A stretch of 28,664 nucleotides of DNA, taken from assembly GCA_964424035.1 (NCBI GenBank), contig CAYRHB010000036.1, positions 1 through 28,664 of the forward strand, in the 5' to 3' direction. The translations under genes and the position numbers were made by a program. Below the pieces are notes generated by a model. That model ran no database searches. It was not told the origin of the DNA and saw only the letters and a list, made by a program, of their open reading frames with translations. Of the stretch, positions 8,160-15,998 are shown piece by piece. Source of the stretch: Leptolinea sp964424035. GTDB taxonomy: Bacteria; Chloroflexota; Anaerolineae; Anaerolineales; Anaerolineaceae. Numbering within the stretch: position 1 is the first letter of the stretch; every line of letters starts with the position of its first letter.

Positions 8160-8894
8160 ATGAGCAAAATCGACGAGTACCGCAAAGAGCTGCAAAAAAC
8201 GAATGATTTCCGTGAATACCTTTTACTGAATTCGAATCTTCCCGGTCCACGCGGGAACCTGGAACTGGCGTATGCCGCCGCAGAAGTAATTCCCGCTGAT
8301 CTATTGATCGAATGGGCTGGAATTCAGGCCGATGAGGCACCGGTGAACACAGCGCTGGAATACATTTCCTTTTGTGGAGTTCTGGGGCAGGGAAGGTTGT
8401 TCATCGAAGGTGATACACAATCCATTGACCGGATCATACTCGGTGCGAAAGATACCCGCTGGCGCACACGTGAAGCTGCCGCCATGGCTTTGCAAATAAT
8501 AGGCAGGCAAAATATACAGGCTCTGGTAGATATTCTCCCCCGGCTGGCTGATGGCAATTTGCTGGAACAGCGGTGTGCTGTAGCGGCCATATGTGAACCT
8601 GCCCTGTTGGCATCACCGGAAATTTGCAGGTTTGCCCTTGAACTGCTTGACAGGATCACAATCTCCTTCTCAAAAGTCGAGAACCGGAAGGAGGAAAGCT
8701 TCACTGTCCTTAAAAAAGGTTTGTCTTATGGTTGGAGCGTAGCCGTCTCGGCTGATCTGGAGCACGGCAAACCTCTTATGGAAAAATGGCTGGTTTCAGC
8801 CGATAAAGATGTCCACCGTGTGATGCAGGAGAACCTGAAAAAGAATCGGTTAATCCGCAAAGATGAAGCATGGGCAAACCGTTGGAAGGAATAG
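8160..8894 (+). CDS. HEAT/ARM-like helical repeat protein of unknown function
   Basis: 244 residues, no signal peptide and no membrane segment. The sequence is mostly helical, with repeat-like units such as RTREAAAMALQIIGRQNIQA followed by LVDILPRLADG, then QRCAVAAICEPALL. The C-terminus ends HRVMQENLKKNRLIRKDEAW, a pattern seen in HEAT-repeat and DNA-alkylation-repair-like ARM folds. Such folds serve as protein or nucleic-acid binding scaffolds; no catalytic residues are evident and I do not recognise a specific family. A weak site (AAAGGA, about 12 nt upstream) precedes the ATG. It ends 10 bp before the M28 peptidase gene, so the two are probably co-transcribed. Confidence 0.7.
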   Translation: MSKIDEYRKELQKTNDFREYLLLNSNLPGPRGNLELAYAAAEVIPADLLIEWAGIQADEAPVNTALEYISFCGVLGQGRLFIEGDTQSIDRIILGAKDTRWRTREAAAMALQIIGRQNIQALVDILPRLADGNLLEQRCAVAAICEPALLASPEICRFALELLDRITISFSKVENRKEESFTVLKKGLSYGWSVAVSADLEHGKPLMEKWLVSADKDVHRVMQENLKKNRLIRKDEAWANRWKE

Positions 8895-8904
8895 GGAATA
8901 GTTC

Positions 8905-9969
8905 ATGAATCAGCGGATATTCCCACTGTTCCTATTACCCGCCCTGGCTGGCTTGATCCTGGCCTGTAATGTTCTGTACCCGGAATCACCACGTTCATCA
9001 GATGAAATTTCCTCTCCTGCAGGTACTGGAAATTCGATCATGCAGGGAATTCAGACCCCATCTTCTGCGGCTCAAACCATTACGGAAGCTCAATCCCGTG
9101 ATGTCCTCGATGGTACTCTGGCCATGGAATACCTTGCCGGATTGGCCCGCATTGGCGCCCGACCAGCCGGTTCATCCAACCATAAGGCAGCCCAGGATTA
9201 TCTGATCTCCGCCCTGGAAGAAATGGGATACTCCCCAAAAGTCCGGCTCTTCACCACCCGTGCCGGATGTGAGGCAGCCAATATTGAAGTGGAAAAACCC
9301 GGTCAATCCACACGGACGATCCTCGCCGGCGCGCACTATGACACCGTAAATGTCGGCTCCGGAGTGGATGATAATGGTTCAGGTGTTGCTGTTCTTTTGG
9401 AAGCTGCTCATCGCTTGAAGAATATTGAAATTCCATATTCTATCCGGTTCCTGTTCTTCGACGCGGAAGAAACCGGAATGGAAGGTTCCGAGCTATATGC
9501 CTCTGAAATGACATTGTTGGATCTGGAGAACACAGTAGCCATGATCAACCTGGACAGTCTTGCCGTGGGCGACCACGCCTATATATATGGAAATGAAGGA
9601 AAGTCCGGAGCCATTCGCGATTGGGCGCTTGATTATGCACACCTGAATGGAATGGATCTGACAACCCAGAATGGGAAAAATCCGGCGTATCCTGCCGGAA
9701 CCACGGTTGACGCATCAGACCATGTTCCGTTTCTGCATCGCGGTACTCAATATGTTTACTTCGAAGCCACCAATTGGGATCTGGGCAGCCTGGATGGTTA
9801 TACCCAGGTGGATGAGTCTCTGGGTGAGAAGGGTGAGATCTGGCACACACCCTTTGATAATATGGACTACATTCAAACAACATTCCCGGGGCGTATGGAA
9901 ACACATCTGCAGTTGTTCACGAATGTTCTCATGCACATCCTGACGGAATACAATGAATCGGCGGATTAA
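8905..9969 (+). CDS. M28-family metallopeptidase lipoprotein
   Basis: 354 residues. The N-terminus MNQRIFPLFLLPALAGLILAC is a lipoprotein signal with Cys21; a Ser/Thr-rich tether follows to about residue 60. The peptidase domain shows all ligands of the co-catalytic two-zinc M28 site: His144 (GAHYDT), bridging Asp155 (VDDNGSG), Glu188 and Glu189 (DAEETG, general base and ligand), Asp217 (INLDS) and His273 (DHVPF). The family removes N-terminal amino acids from peptides, so an extracellular membrane-bound aminopeptidase is expected. A short GGGA site precedes the ATG, 10 bp after the helical repeat gene. It is followed by a strong hairpin terminator. The exact substrate cannot be told. Confidence 0.9.
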   Translation: MNQRIFPLFLLPALAGLILACNVLYPESPRSSDEISSPAGTGNSIMQGIQTPSSAAQTITEAQSRDVLDGTLAMEYLAGLARIGARPAGSSNHKAAQDYLISALEEMGYSPKVRLFTTRAGCEAANIEVEKPGQSTRTILAGAHYDTVNVGSGVDDNGSGVAVLLEAAHRLKNIEIPYSIRFLFFDAEETGMEGSELYASEMTLLDLENTVAMINLDSLAVGDHAYIYGNEGKSGAIRDWALDYAHLNGMDLTTQNGKNPAYPAGTTVDASDHVPFLHRGTQYVYFEATNWDLGSLDGYTQVDESLGEKGEIWHTPFDNMDYIQTTFPGRMETHLQLFTNVLMHILTEYNESAD

Positions 9970-9975
9970 AACATC

Positions 9976-10010
9976 CCGGGAAGGATTTCTCCTTCCCGGA
10001 AATTGAATCT
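9976..10010 (+). terminator. Rho-independent terminator after the M28 gene
   Basis: Perfect 10-bp stem CCGGGAAGGA / TCCTTCCCGG (9976-9985, 9990-9999) with a 4-nt loop, followed by a T-rich stretch. It lies 7 bp past the M28 stop, between convergent genes. Confidence 0.75.
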
Positions 10011-10025
10011 TTATTTTCTCCTGTC

Positions 10026-10046
10026 GGCAGAAGTATGACTTCTGCC
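10026..10046. terminator. Second hairpin between the convergent M28 and adhE genes
   Basis: Perfect 9-bp stem GGCAGAAGT / ACTTCTGCC with a 3-nt loop, 22 bp past the adhE stop on the minus strand. It lacks a clear T-run on either side, so it may be a transcript-end stabiliser or weak terminator for adhE. Confidence 0.45.
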
Positions 10047-10068
10047 CGGGAATGTTGCGAAGTAAATC

Positions 10069-12720
10069 TTATTCTCCTCCGTAATATGCCTTCAGGAAAA
10101 GATCACGGATCTCACTGATGAGCGGATAACGAGGATTGGTTCCGGTACACTGGTCATCAAAAGCCTGTTCAGCCAGTTGATCCACCTGAGCCAGAAACTC
10201 TTTTTCAGGAATCCCGTACTCCCGGATCGTTTTCGGAATATCCAGACTGGCTTTCATCTTCTCCAGGGATTCGATAAGACAGCCAATCTTCTCTTCATCC
10301 GTGTTTCCACCCAACCCGAGGAAATCTGCAATGCGGACGTAACGCGGTACAGCGCCCGGATAACGATACTGCGGGAATGCCGCCTGTTTGGTGGGATTGT
10401 CGGTGGCATTGAAACGAATGACATGTGAAATCAACAGCGCGTTGGCAATGCCATGAGGGATGTGGAAAGCCGCTCCCAGCTTGTGTGCCATGGAATGGTT
10501 CAATCCCAGGAAAGCATTGGCAAAAGCCATTCCAGCCATGGTGGATGCGTTCAAGGTTTTTTCCCGTGCCCGCATATCCATGTCGCCGTTGCTGTAAGCG
10601 CGTTCCAGGTATTTGAACATCACCCGCAGTGACTCGAGTGCGAGACCTGTGGAATAATCAGTGGCTGCCACAGATACGATGGCTTCCAGCGCATGGGTTA
10701 CAGCATCGATGCCTGAAGCGGCTGTCAATCCTTTTGGCATACCCATGGTCAACTCGGCATCAACAATTGCCATATCGGGGGTTAGAGAATAATCAGCAAT
10801 GGGATATTTCATCCCGGTCCGGTCATCGGTGATCACGGCAAACGGGGTTACTTCCGAACCGGTACCGGAAGTGGTTGGAATGGCCACAAACAACGCTTTC
10901 TGGCCAATCTTCGGGAAGGAATAGATGCGTTTGCGGATGTCCATGAACCGTAAAGCCAACCCCTCGAATTCAACATCCGGGTTCTCATACAGCAGCCAGA
11001 TGATCTTGGCCGCGTCCATGGGAGATCCGCCACCCAGAGCAATGATCACATCAGGTTTGAAAGCATTGATCAGATTCACGCCCTGCCGGATGGTTTGAAG
11101 GGTGGGATCGGGTTTTACCTGATGGAAGGTTTCGCATTCGATCCCCAGCGGTTCCAGAACGGATGTCACTTTTTCCGCGAAACCCAGGTTGAACAGGGCT
11201 GAGTCGGTAATGATAAACGCCCGCTTCTTGCCAGCCAGTTCCTGTAATGCTACGGGCAGACAACCCGCCTTTAGATAAATCCTGGGAGGTACCCGGAACC
11301 AGAGCATATTGTCCCGCCTTTCTGCGATGGTTTTAACATTCATCAAGTGTTTCACACCAACATTTTCACTGACCGAATTCCCGCCCCAGCTGCCGCATCC
11401 CAGTGTAAGTGAAGGCTCCAGCCGGAAATTGTAAATATCACCGATCGCGCCCTGAGATGAAGGCATATTGGACAGGACACGACCGGTCTTGACCTTGCTG
11501 CCAAATTTGCTCAAGCGGTCGCGATTCAATTTATCGGTATACAGAACTGACGTGTGGCCGATACCGCCAAGCTCAACGAGCTTTTGAGCCATATTTACAC
11601 CTTCATCGAAGTTATTGCACTGGATTAATCCCAGCAACGGGGAGAGCTTTTCCAAGGCGAAGGGTTCAGTGGAACTGATGTCTGTGATTTCCCCGATCAG
11701 TAGCTTTGTGCCATCAGGGACATTCAACCCGGCCATGGAAGCGATGCTGGCAGCCGGTTGACCGACGATTTGCGGATTGACCGAACCATGCCTGGGGTCT
11801 ATCAAAATGGCGGAAACCTGTGCCTTCTCTTCTGATGAAAGTAGATAAGCATCTCGTCGTTTGAATTCAGCAATCACATCGGCATATACATCCCGGTGCA
11901 CCACAACACATTGTTCCGACGCGCAAACCACTCCGTTATCAAATGTTTTGCTCATCACGATCGAATTGACCGCCATGCGGATATCCGCTGTTTCATCAAT
12001 CAGAGCCGGGGTATTCCCGGCCCCCACGCCAATGGCCGGAATACCGGAGGAATAAGCTGCCTTGACCATTCCAGGTCCCCCGGTGGCAAGGATCAGGTTT
12101 ATTCCTTCGTGTGACATCAGATGGTTTGTCAGTTCAATCTTTGGAGTGGCGATCCAGCCAATAATGCCTTCCGGGGCACCCGCCCGAACGGCCGCTTCCA
12201 GAACGATGCGGGCGGCATGTGCGGTGCATAGTTTTGCCCTCGGATGCGGTGAGAAGATGATACCGTTGCGGGTTTTAAGTGCGATCAGGGCTTTAAAAAT
12301 GGCGGTTGAAGTTGGATTGGTGGTGGGGATGATGCCGCAGATCACACCCACGGGTTCAGCCACTTTCTGGATTCCGAATGTGGGGTCTGATTCAATCACC
12401 CCGCATGTCTGCGTATTGCGATACTTGTTATAGATATATTCGGCTGCGAAGTGGTTTTTAATAACCTTGTCTTCAACGATCCCCATGCCGGTTTCTTCCA
12501 CCGCTTCTTTTGCCAACAGGATCCTTTCTTCATTGGCAGCGATGGACGCTTCACGGAAGATGGCATCCACTTTTTCCTGCGGGAAGGTGCTGAAAATCTT
12601 CTGGGCTTCCTGAACCTGCCGGATCAATCCGTCCAATTCTTCCACTGTACTGGCTCCATTGAATGTCAGATCGACCTCACCTGATTTTTCGGGTTTCATT
12701 GCTTTTTTTGCTACAGCCAT
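10069..12720 (-). CDS. adhE: Bifunctional acetaldehyde-CoA/alcohol dehydrogenase AdhE
   Basis: 883 residues, the normal length for the fused enzyme. It reduces acetyl-CoA to acetaldehyde and then ethanol, using two NADH. The N-terminal aldehyde dehydrogenase half (to about 450) includes CGIIPTTNPTSTAIFKALIA, GGPGMVKAAYSSG and catalytic Cys266 in DNGVVCASEQ. The C-terminal iron-dependent alcohol dehydrogenase half (from about 465) has the nucleotide-binding GGGSPMDAAK, GTGSEVTPFAV, and metal-binding Asp/His residues in SGIDAVTHALEA and LNHSMAHKLGAAFHIPHGIA. AAGGAGG precedes the ATG. It stands alone on its strand with a Rex-type operator cluster about 70-125 bp upstream, suggesting induction when NADH accumulates. 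It marks a fermentative metabolism. Confidence 0.97.
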   Translation of the reverse strand: MAVAKKAMKPEKSGEVDLTFNGASTVEELDGLIRQVQEAQKIFSTFPQEKVDAIFREASIAANEERILLAKEAVEETGMGIVEDKVIKNHFAAEYIYNKYRNTQTCGVIESDPTFGIQKVAEPVGVICGIIPTTNPTSTAIFKALIALKTRNGIIFSPHPRAKLCTAHAARIVLEAAVRAGAPEGIIGWIATPKIELTNHLMSHEGINLILATGGPGMVKAAYSSGIPAIGVGAGNTPALIDETADIRMAVNSIVMSKTFDNGVVCASEQCVVVHRDVYADVIAEFKRRDAYLLSSEEKAQVSAILIDPRHGSVNPQIVGQPAASIASMAGLNVPDGTKLLIGEITDISSTEPFALEKLSPLLGLIQCNNFDEGVNMAQKLVELGGIGHTSVLYTDKLNRDRLSKFGSKVKTGRVLSNMPSSQGAIGDIYNFRLEPSLTLGCGSWGGNSVSENVGVKHLMNVKTIAERRDNMLWFRVPPRIYLKAGCLPVALQELAGKKRAFIITDSALFNLGFAEKVTSVLEPLGIECETFHQVKPDPTLQTIRQGVNLINAFKPDVIIALGGGSPMDAAKIIWLLYENPDVEFEGLALRFMDIRKRIYSFPKIGQKALFVAIPTTSGTGSEVTPFAVITDDRTGMKYPIADYSLTPDMAIVDAELTMGMPKGLTAASGIDAVTHALEAIVSVAATDYSTGLALESLRVMFKYLERAYSNGDMDMRAREKTLNASTMAGMAFANAFLGLNHSMAHKLGAAFHIPHGIANALLISHVIRFNATDNPTKQAAFPQYRYPGAVPRYVRIADFLGLGGNTDEEKIGCLIESLEKMKASLDIPKTIREYGIPEKEFLAQVDQLAEQAFDDQCTGTNPRYPLISEIRDLFLKAYYGGE

Positions 12721-12790
12721 GGTCTTCCTCCTTGGATATGAACCTATTTACGCTCAACAGAATTTCTGCTTACAAGTACCTGTGTTATAT

Positions 12791-12843
12791 TTCACATTGC
12801 GAAATATATTTCATTTGTGAATTTTTTCACATTATATGTGAAA
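12791..12843. promoter_or_regulatory. Rex-type operator cluster upstream of adhE
   Basis: TTGTGAATTTTTTCACAT (12815-12832) matches the known Rex site TTGTGAA-W4-TTCACAA at 17 of 18 positions. It shares a half-site with a second dyad TTTCACATTATATGTGAAA (12825-12843). A further TTCACA (12791-12796) and the palindrome GAAATATATTTC (12801-12812) extend the cluster. Rex represses fermentation genes including adhE and is released by NADH. A TATAAT at 12831-12836 (minus) lies inside the cluster, so binding would cover the likely promoter. The rex gene itself is not in the window. Confidence 0.7.
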
Positions 12844-12898
12844 CACATCCTTTTTTCATCATCAAAAAGGTTGATATGCTGTCACTATTTATATGTAT

Positions 12899-12917
12899 TT
12901 AGACTTGGCTGGTCTAA
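12899..12917. promoter_or_regulatory. Candidate GntR-family operator
   Basis: Inverted repeat TTAGAC-N7-GTCTAA. GTCTA/TAGAC half-sites are typical of HutC-subfamily GntR regulators, although known sites usually have shorter spacing. It lies about 145 bp before the divergent GntR gene, which belongs to that subfamily. Autoregulation is inference. Confidence 0.3.
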
Positions 12918-13062
12918 TTTGGTTGTTTTTATGCGGAAGGTCAAACCGGTAAAAGTACGGATTGGGATGCGAAAATGACAAATGACATATATAATAAATT
13001 CGCATTTTCTCTTATTATAGATGTCAGAAGTCTGGCTTCAGATGTTTTACATCGGAGGGCGC

Positions 13063-13818
13063 ATGACTAACGGCATGAGACCGCTCAAAGCAGTCAAGGT
13101 CTCACTCCCTGTTCAAACATCCCAATATATTCGCGAAATGGTGGAAAGCGGACAATATCAGCCCGGACAGCAATTACCTCCGGAAGCTGATTTTGCGCGT
13201 CAACTGGGCATTTCCCGCCCCACCCTGCGCGAAGCCCTTCACAGCCTGGAACAGGAAGGGGTTATCGTTTGCAGGCATGGTGTGGGCACCTTTATCTCCC
13301 CGACATACGGCAGACGACTCGAAAGCGGCCTGGAAATACTGGAGAGCATCGAGCGGATTGCCAGCCGGATCGGTTTGATAACCACCATGGGTGAAGCGGA
13401 GATCGAAGAAAGACCGGCCACATCCCTTGAATTGATAGAACTCGGTTTGGAATCTCCAACGGATGTCCTTTTTGCCGCCAGGGCCATTCATGTGGATGGG
13501 CAACCAGTGGCATATTTAAAGGATGTATTACCGGTCGAATTCCTAAAAAAAGATGACCTCAATGGGGCATTTCACGGATCGATCATTGATGTTCTACTTA
13601 GGCGTCAATCCCCGCCGCTTTCCTGTTCGATGACCAAACTGGCAGCCGTCACCGCAGACACAACACTGGCCGACCTGCTGGGGATTTCCCGCCACACTCC
13701 GTTATTACGTCTGGAAGCCAGGCTGTTCTCAAAATCAGACCGGGTGGTTGATTATTCGGTCAGCCATTTTGTTCCCGGCTACTTTGATTTCCATGTAGTG
13801 CGACGGATAGGGGCATAA
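13063..13818 (+). CDS. GntR-family transcriptional regulator, HutC subfamily (UTRA domain)
   Basis: 251 residues from the ATG at 13063, chosen because GGAGG lies 4 nt upstream; the frame also opens at 13021 without such a site. The N-terminal winged helix (about 15-80) has QTSQYIREMVESGQYQPGQQ, then LPPEADFARQLGISRPTLRE and GVGTFISP, the GntR signature. The C-terminal ligand-binding part (about 100-245) has the UTRA pattern: AARAIHVDGQPVAYLKDVLP and DLLGISRHTPLLRLEARLF. UTRA domains bind small effectors, often substrates of the genes they control. It lies directly before the BMP-type importer and molybdenum hydroxylase genes in the same orientation, so control of that set by a purine or nucleoside is plausible but unproven. 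Confidence 0.88.
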   Translation: MTNGMRPLKAVKVSLPVQTSQYIREMVESGQYQPGQQLPPEADFARQLGISRPTLREALHSLEQEGVIVCRHGVGTFISPTYGRRLESGLEILESIERIASRIGLITTMGEAEIEERPATSLELIELGLESPTDVLFAARAIHVDGQPVAYLKDVLPVEFLKKDDLNGAFHGSIIDVLLRRQSPPLSCSMTKLAAVTADTTLADLLGISRHTPLLRLEARLFSKSDRVVDYSVSHFVPGYFDFHVVRRIGA

Positions 13819-13826
13819 CATGGCAC

Positions 13827-13867
13827 GCAGGAGTTGTCTTCTTATCCATATAGTGTCAGACTCCTGC
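13827..13867 (+). promoter_or_regulatory. Inverted repeat between the GntR gene and the permease genes
   Basis: Perfect 8-bp arms GCAGGAGT (13827-13834) and ACTCCTGC (13860-13867) flank 25 nt in the 86-bp gap before the first permease. It could be an RNA stem-loop in the operon leader or a spaced operator. There is no T-run after it, so it is not a classic terminator. Confidence 0.35.
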
Positions 13868-13904
13868 CGCATTATTGATATACCAATCCAACCGGAGGTG
13901 AATA

Positions 13905-15035
13905 TTGCCCCCTAATGACGCAGCGGTAGAAGAAAAGAAAACCAGGGGTATTCCGATTGATTGGCGGGATGTTGTCGTAAACCTGGCAGTCCCGTTCGCG
14001 GGTATGCTGATAGCGCTGGTAATCGGTGCCGCGCTTCTCCTTTTCCTGAATGTGAATCCGATCCACGCATACTCTGTCATGTTAAGCGGCGCTTTTGGAA
14101 GCTGGTCCGGATTCGCCCAGGCTCTGGTGAAAGCAACCCCATTGCTGTTGGTCGGACTCGGGATTTGCATCGCCTTTCGCGCCAGTGTGATCAATATCGG
14201 AGGCGAAGGGCAGATCATTGCCGGTGCGTTGATGGCCACCTGGTGGCCGTTGATGTTTCGCACCTGGCCGGGTTGGCTCCTGATTCCGAGTTCGGTTATT
14301 ATGGGTTTTCTGGCTGGTTGTGTATGGGGTTTTATCCCCGGTATTTTAAAAGCCCGGTTGAAAGTCAATGAAATTCTCAGCACGGTTATGATGAATGCCA
14401 TTGCTTTGCAATTCATGAACCTGTTGATCCGCGGGCCTTTAATTGATCCGCAGGGAGTTGAAGCCGGCCAATATCTGGCACAATCCGAGCGGTTGCCGGC
14501 TCAAGCCTAGCTGGTCCGGCTCATCCCCCAGACCCTGTTGAATGCCGGAGCCATCATCGCAGTCGTCCTCGCGGTTATTGTCTATATCTTTCTGTGGCGC
14601 ACAACCATCGGATATCGCATCCGTGCCGTTGGGTTGAATCCTGACGCCTCACGGTATGCCGGTATCAATGTGCCTTTTTATCAGGCTCTCTCCCTCACAC
14701 TGGCAGGCGGATTTGCCGGTCTTGCCGGTGTGGTCGAAGTGATGGGGGTACAGCATCGCCTTCTGGAAGGAATCACGGGGGGGTACGGATTTTCCGGGAT
14801 CGTGGCTGCCCTGTTTGGAGGTTTGCATCCACTTGGAACCATTCCGGCTTCCATTTTGTTTGGAGGCTTGCTTGTGGGCGCAGATAAAATGCAGCGCGCC
14901 GTTCAGGTACCATCCTCACTGATCACAGCCATCCTCGGGTTGGTCGTCCTGTTCGTCGTTGGATCCGCCATCTGGTCAAAACGCTGGGCAGCCCGCCGAA
15001 AAATTGACGCGGTAAAAGAACTGGAGACCGCATAA
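13905..15035 (+). pseudogene. BMP-type ABC transporter permease 1, interrupted by an in-frame TAG
   Basis: A single frame of 376 codons encodes a BPD_transp_2-type permease but is broken by TAG at 14508-14510 (codon 202). Before the stop: a TTG start (MPPNDAAVEE) preceded by GGAGGTG, then helices such as FAGMLIALVIGAALLLFLNV, and the family segment GLGICIAFRASVINIGGEGQ. After the stop the same frame continues LVRLIPQTLLNAGAIIAVVL, then IGYRIRAVGLNPDASRYAGI and GYGFSGIVAALFGG, all typical family sequence. The TAG replaces one residue in the linker before a helix; a single-base change from TGG or CAG would explain it. Other genes here (fliM, recQ, EamA) end in TAG, so recoding is unlikely. Its stop overlaps the next permease start by 1 bp. 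Confidence 0.85.
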
Positions 15036-15967
15036 TGGAAAACATCCTCTCCACCAGCGTCATCGTAGGTATCCTGGCCTCCGCCATCCGTCTTGCTACC
15101 CCATACCTGTACGCGGCGATTGGCGAATCGTTCGCCCAATTATCCGGTGTTTTCAATCTGGGGGTGGATGGCATTATGCTGATCAGCGCCTTCGCCTCCT
15201 TCTATGTCGTATTAAATACCGGCAATATCTGGCTCGGGTTGCTGGCAGCCATTCTCGTCGGGCTGGGAATGGGACTTTTAATGTCCTTTATCAGTGTTAC
15301 ATTAAAAGCTGAGCAGGGCATCAGCGGCATCGGTCTGTATATGTTCGGGCTTGGGCTCTCCAGCCTGCTTTTCAACGTCCTTATTGGAACCGTAAAAACT
15401 GTCACCGGCTTCCAGACGATCAAGATCCCCTATCTGGGGGACATCCCCTTGCTGGGTGAGGTGTTGTTCAATCACAGCCTGCTTGTCTATGGCGCATTCC
15501 TGTTGGTGCCCATAGCTACCTGGGTACTGGATAAAACCTCATGGGGATTAATGATCAAATCGGTCGGGCAAAATCCGGCGGCAGCCGATTCGCTGGGTGT
15601 CAATGTGGATAAGGTCCGGTACATCAGTGTATGTATTGGAGCCATGCTGGCCGGTATTGCCGGAGCGTCATTATCCATTTCCCTACTTAATTTATTCCAG
15701 ATCAATCTCACCGCCGGTCAGGGTTTTATTGCCGTTGCGCTGGTCTATTTTGGAAGCTGGACTCCCCTGGGGATCATGGGGGGAGCCCTGTTGTTCAGTA
15801 CAGTAAACGCATTCCAGTTATGGATGCAGGTGCTTGGGGTAAAAATCCCCTCGGACGTGGCAGTCATGCTGCCCTACCTTCTGACAATCGCGGCCCTGGC
15901 CCTGACTGTAAGTCGGGCTCATCAACCGGCCGCATTGAACAAGCCTTTTGAACGAGGCGAAAGCTAA
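15035..15967 (+). CDS. BMP-type ABC transporter permease 2
   Basis: 310 residues, the usual length of the second, shorter permease of nucleoside-type (YufPQ/NupPQ-like) ABC importers. It is a polytopic membrane protein with about 8-9 helices. Family landmarks include RLATPYLYAAIGESFAQLSG followed by VFNLGVDGIMLISAF near the N-terminus, LKAEQGISGIGLYMFGLGLS, and SVGQNPAAADSLGVNVDKVR, the cytoplasmic loop that contacts the ATPase. It pairs with the upstream permease to form the channel. The ATG overlaps the previous stop by 1 bp (TAATG), implying coupled translation. Intact, in contrast to its neighbours on both sides of the importer. Confidence 0.93.
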   Translation: MENILSTSVIVGILASAIRLATPYLYAAIGESFAQLSGVFNLGVDGIMLISAFASFYVVLNTGNIWLGLLAAILVGLGMGLLMSFISVTLKAEQGISGIGLYMFGLGLSSLLFNVLIGTVKTVTGFQTIKIPYLGDIPLLGEVLFNHSLLVYGAFLLVPIATWVLDKTSWGLMIKSVGQNPAAADSLGVNVDKVRYISVCIGAMLAGIAGASLSISLLNLFQINLTAGQGFIAVALVYFGSWTPLGIMGGALLFSTVNAFQLWMQVLGVKIPSDVAVMLPYLLTIAALALTVSRAHQPAALNKPFERGES

Positions 15968-15998
15968 CCATATTCATGTAGTTCTAGAGGAGGAATTG

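Larger units (their letters stand above)
12721..13062. other. Divergent adhE / GntR-regulator intergenic region
   Basis: 342 bp between divergent start codons. On the adhE side is the Rex-like operator cluster (12791-12843), with TATAAT at 12831-12836 on the minus strand inside it. In the middle is TTAGAC-N7-GTCTAA (12899-12917), a possible GntR-family operator. On the regulator side an A/T-rich stretch contains TATAAT (12990-12995), without a good -35, flanked by the inverted repeat GAAAATG (12972-12978) / CATTTTC (13003-13009). The region is clearly more A/T-rich than the flanking genes, as expected of a promoter region. No additional gene is visible. Confidence 0.6.

Noticed and set aside
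7972..8163. 63-codon plus-strand open frame before the helical repeat gene
   Set aside because: No ribosome site, no recognisable protein pattern, and it overlaps the start of the better supported gene.
12861..12880. ATCAA-N5-TTGAT as an FNR/CRP-like site
   Set aside because: The half-sites are in the reverse order to the FNR consensus, so the resemblance is only superficial.
13819..13904. Purine riboswitch before the permease genes
   Set aside because: The leader is short and I find none of the conserved purine-aptamer core; only a simple inverted repeat is visible.
14538..15035. Second half of permease 1 as an independent gene starting at an internal TTG
   Set aside because: Same frame as the first half and no ribosome site before the TTG; better explained as one gene broken by a TAG.
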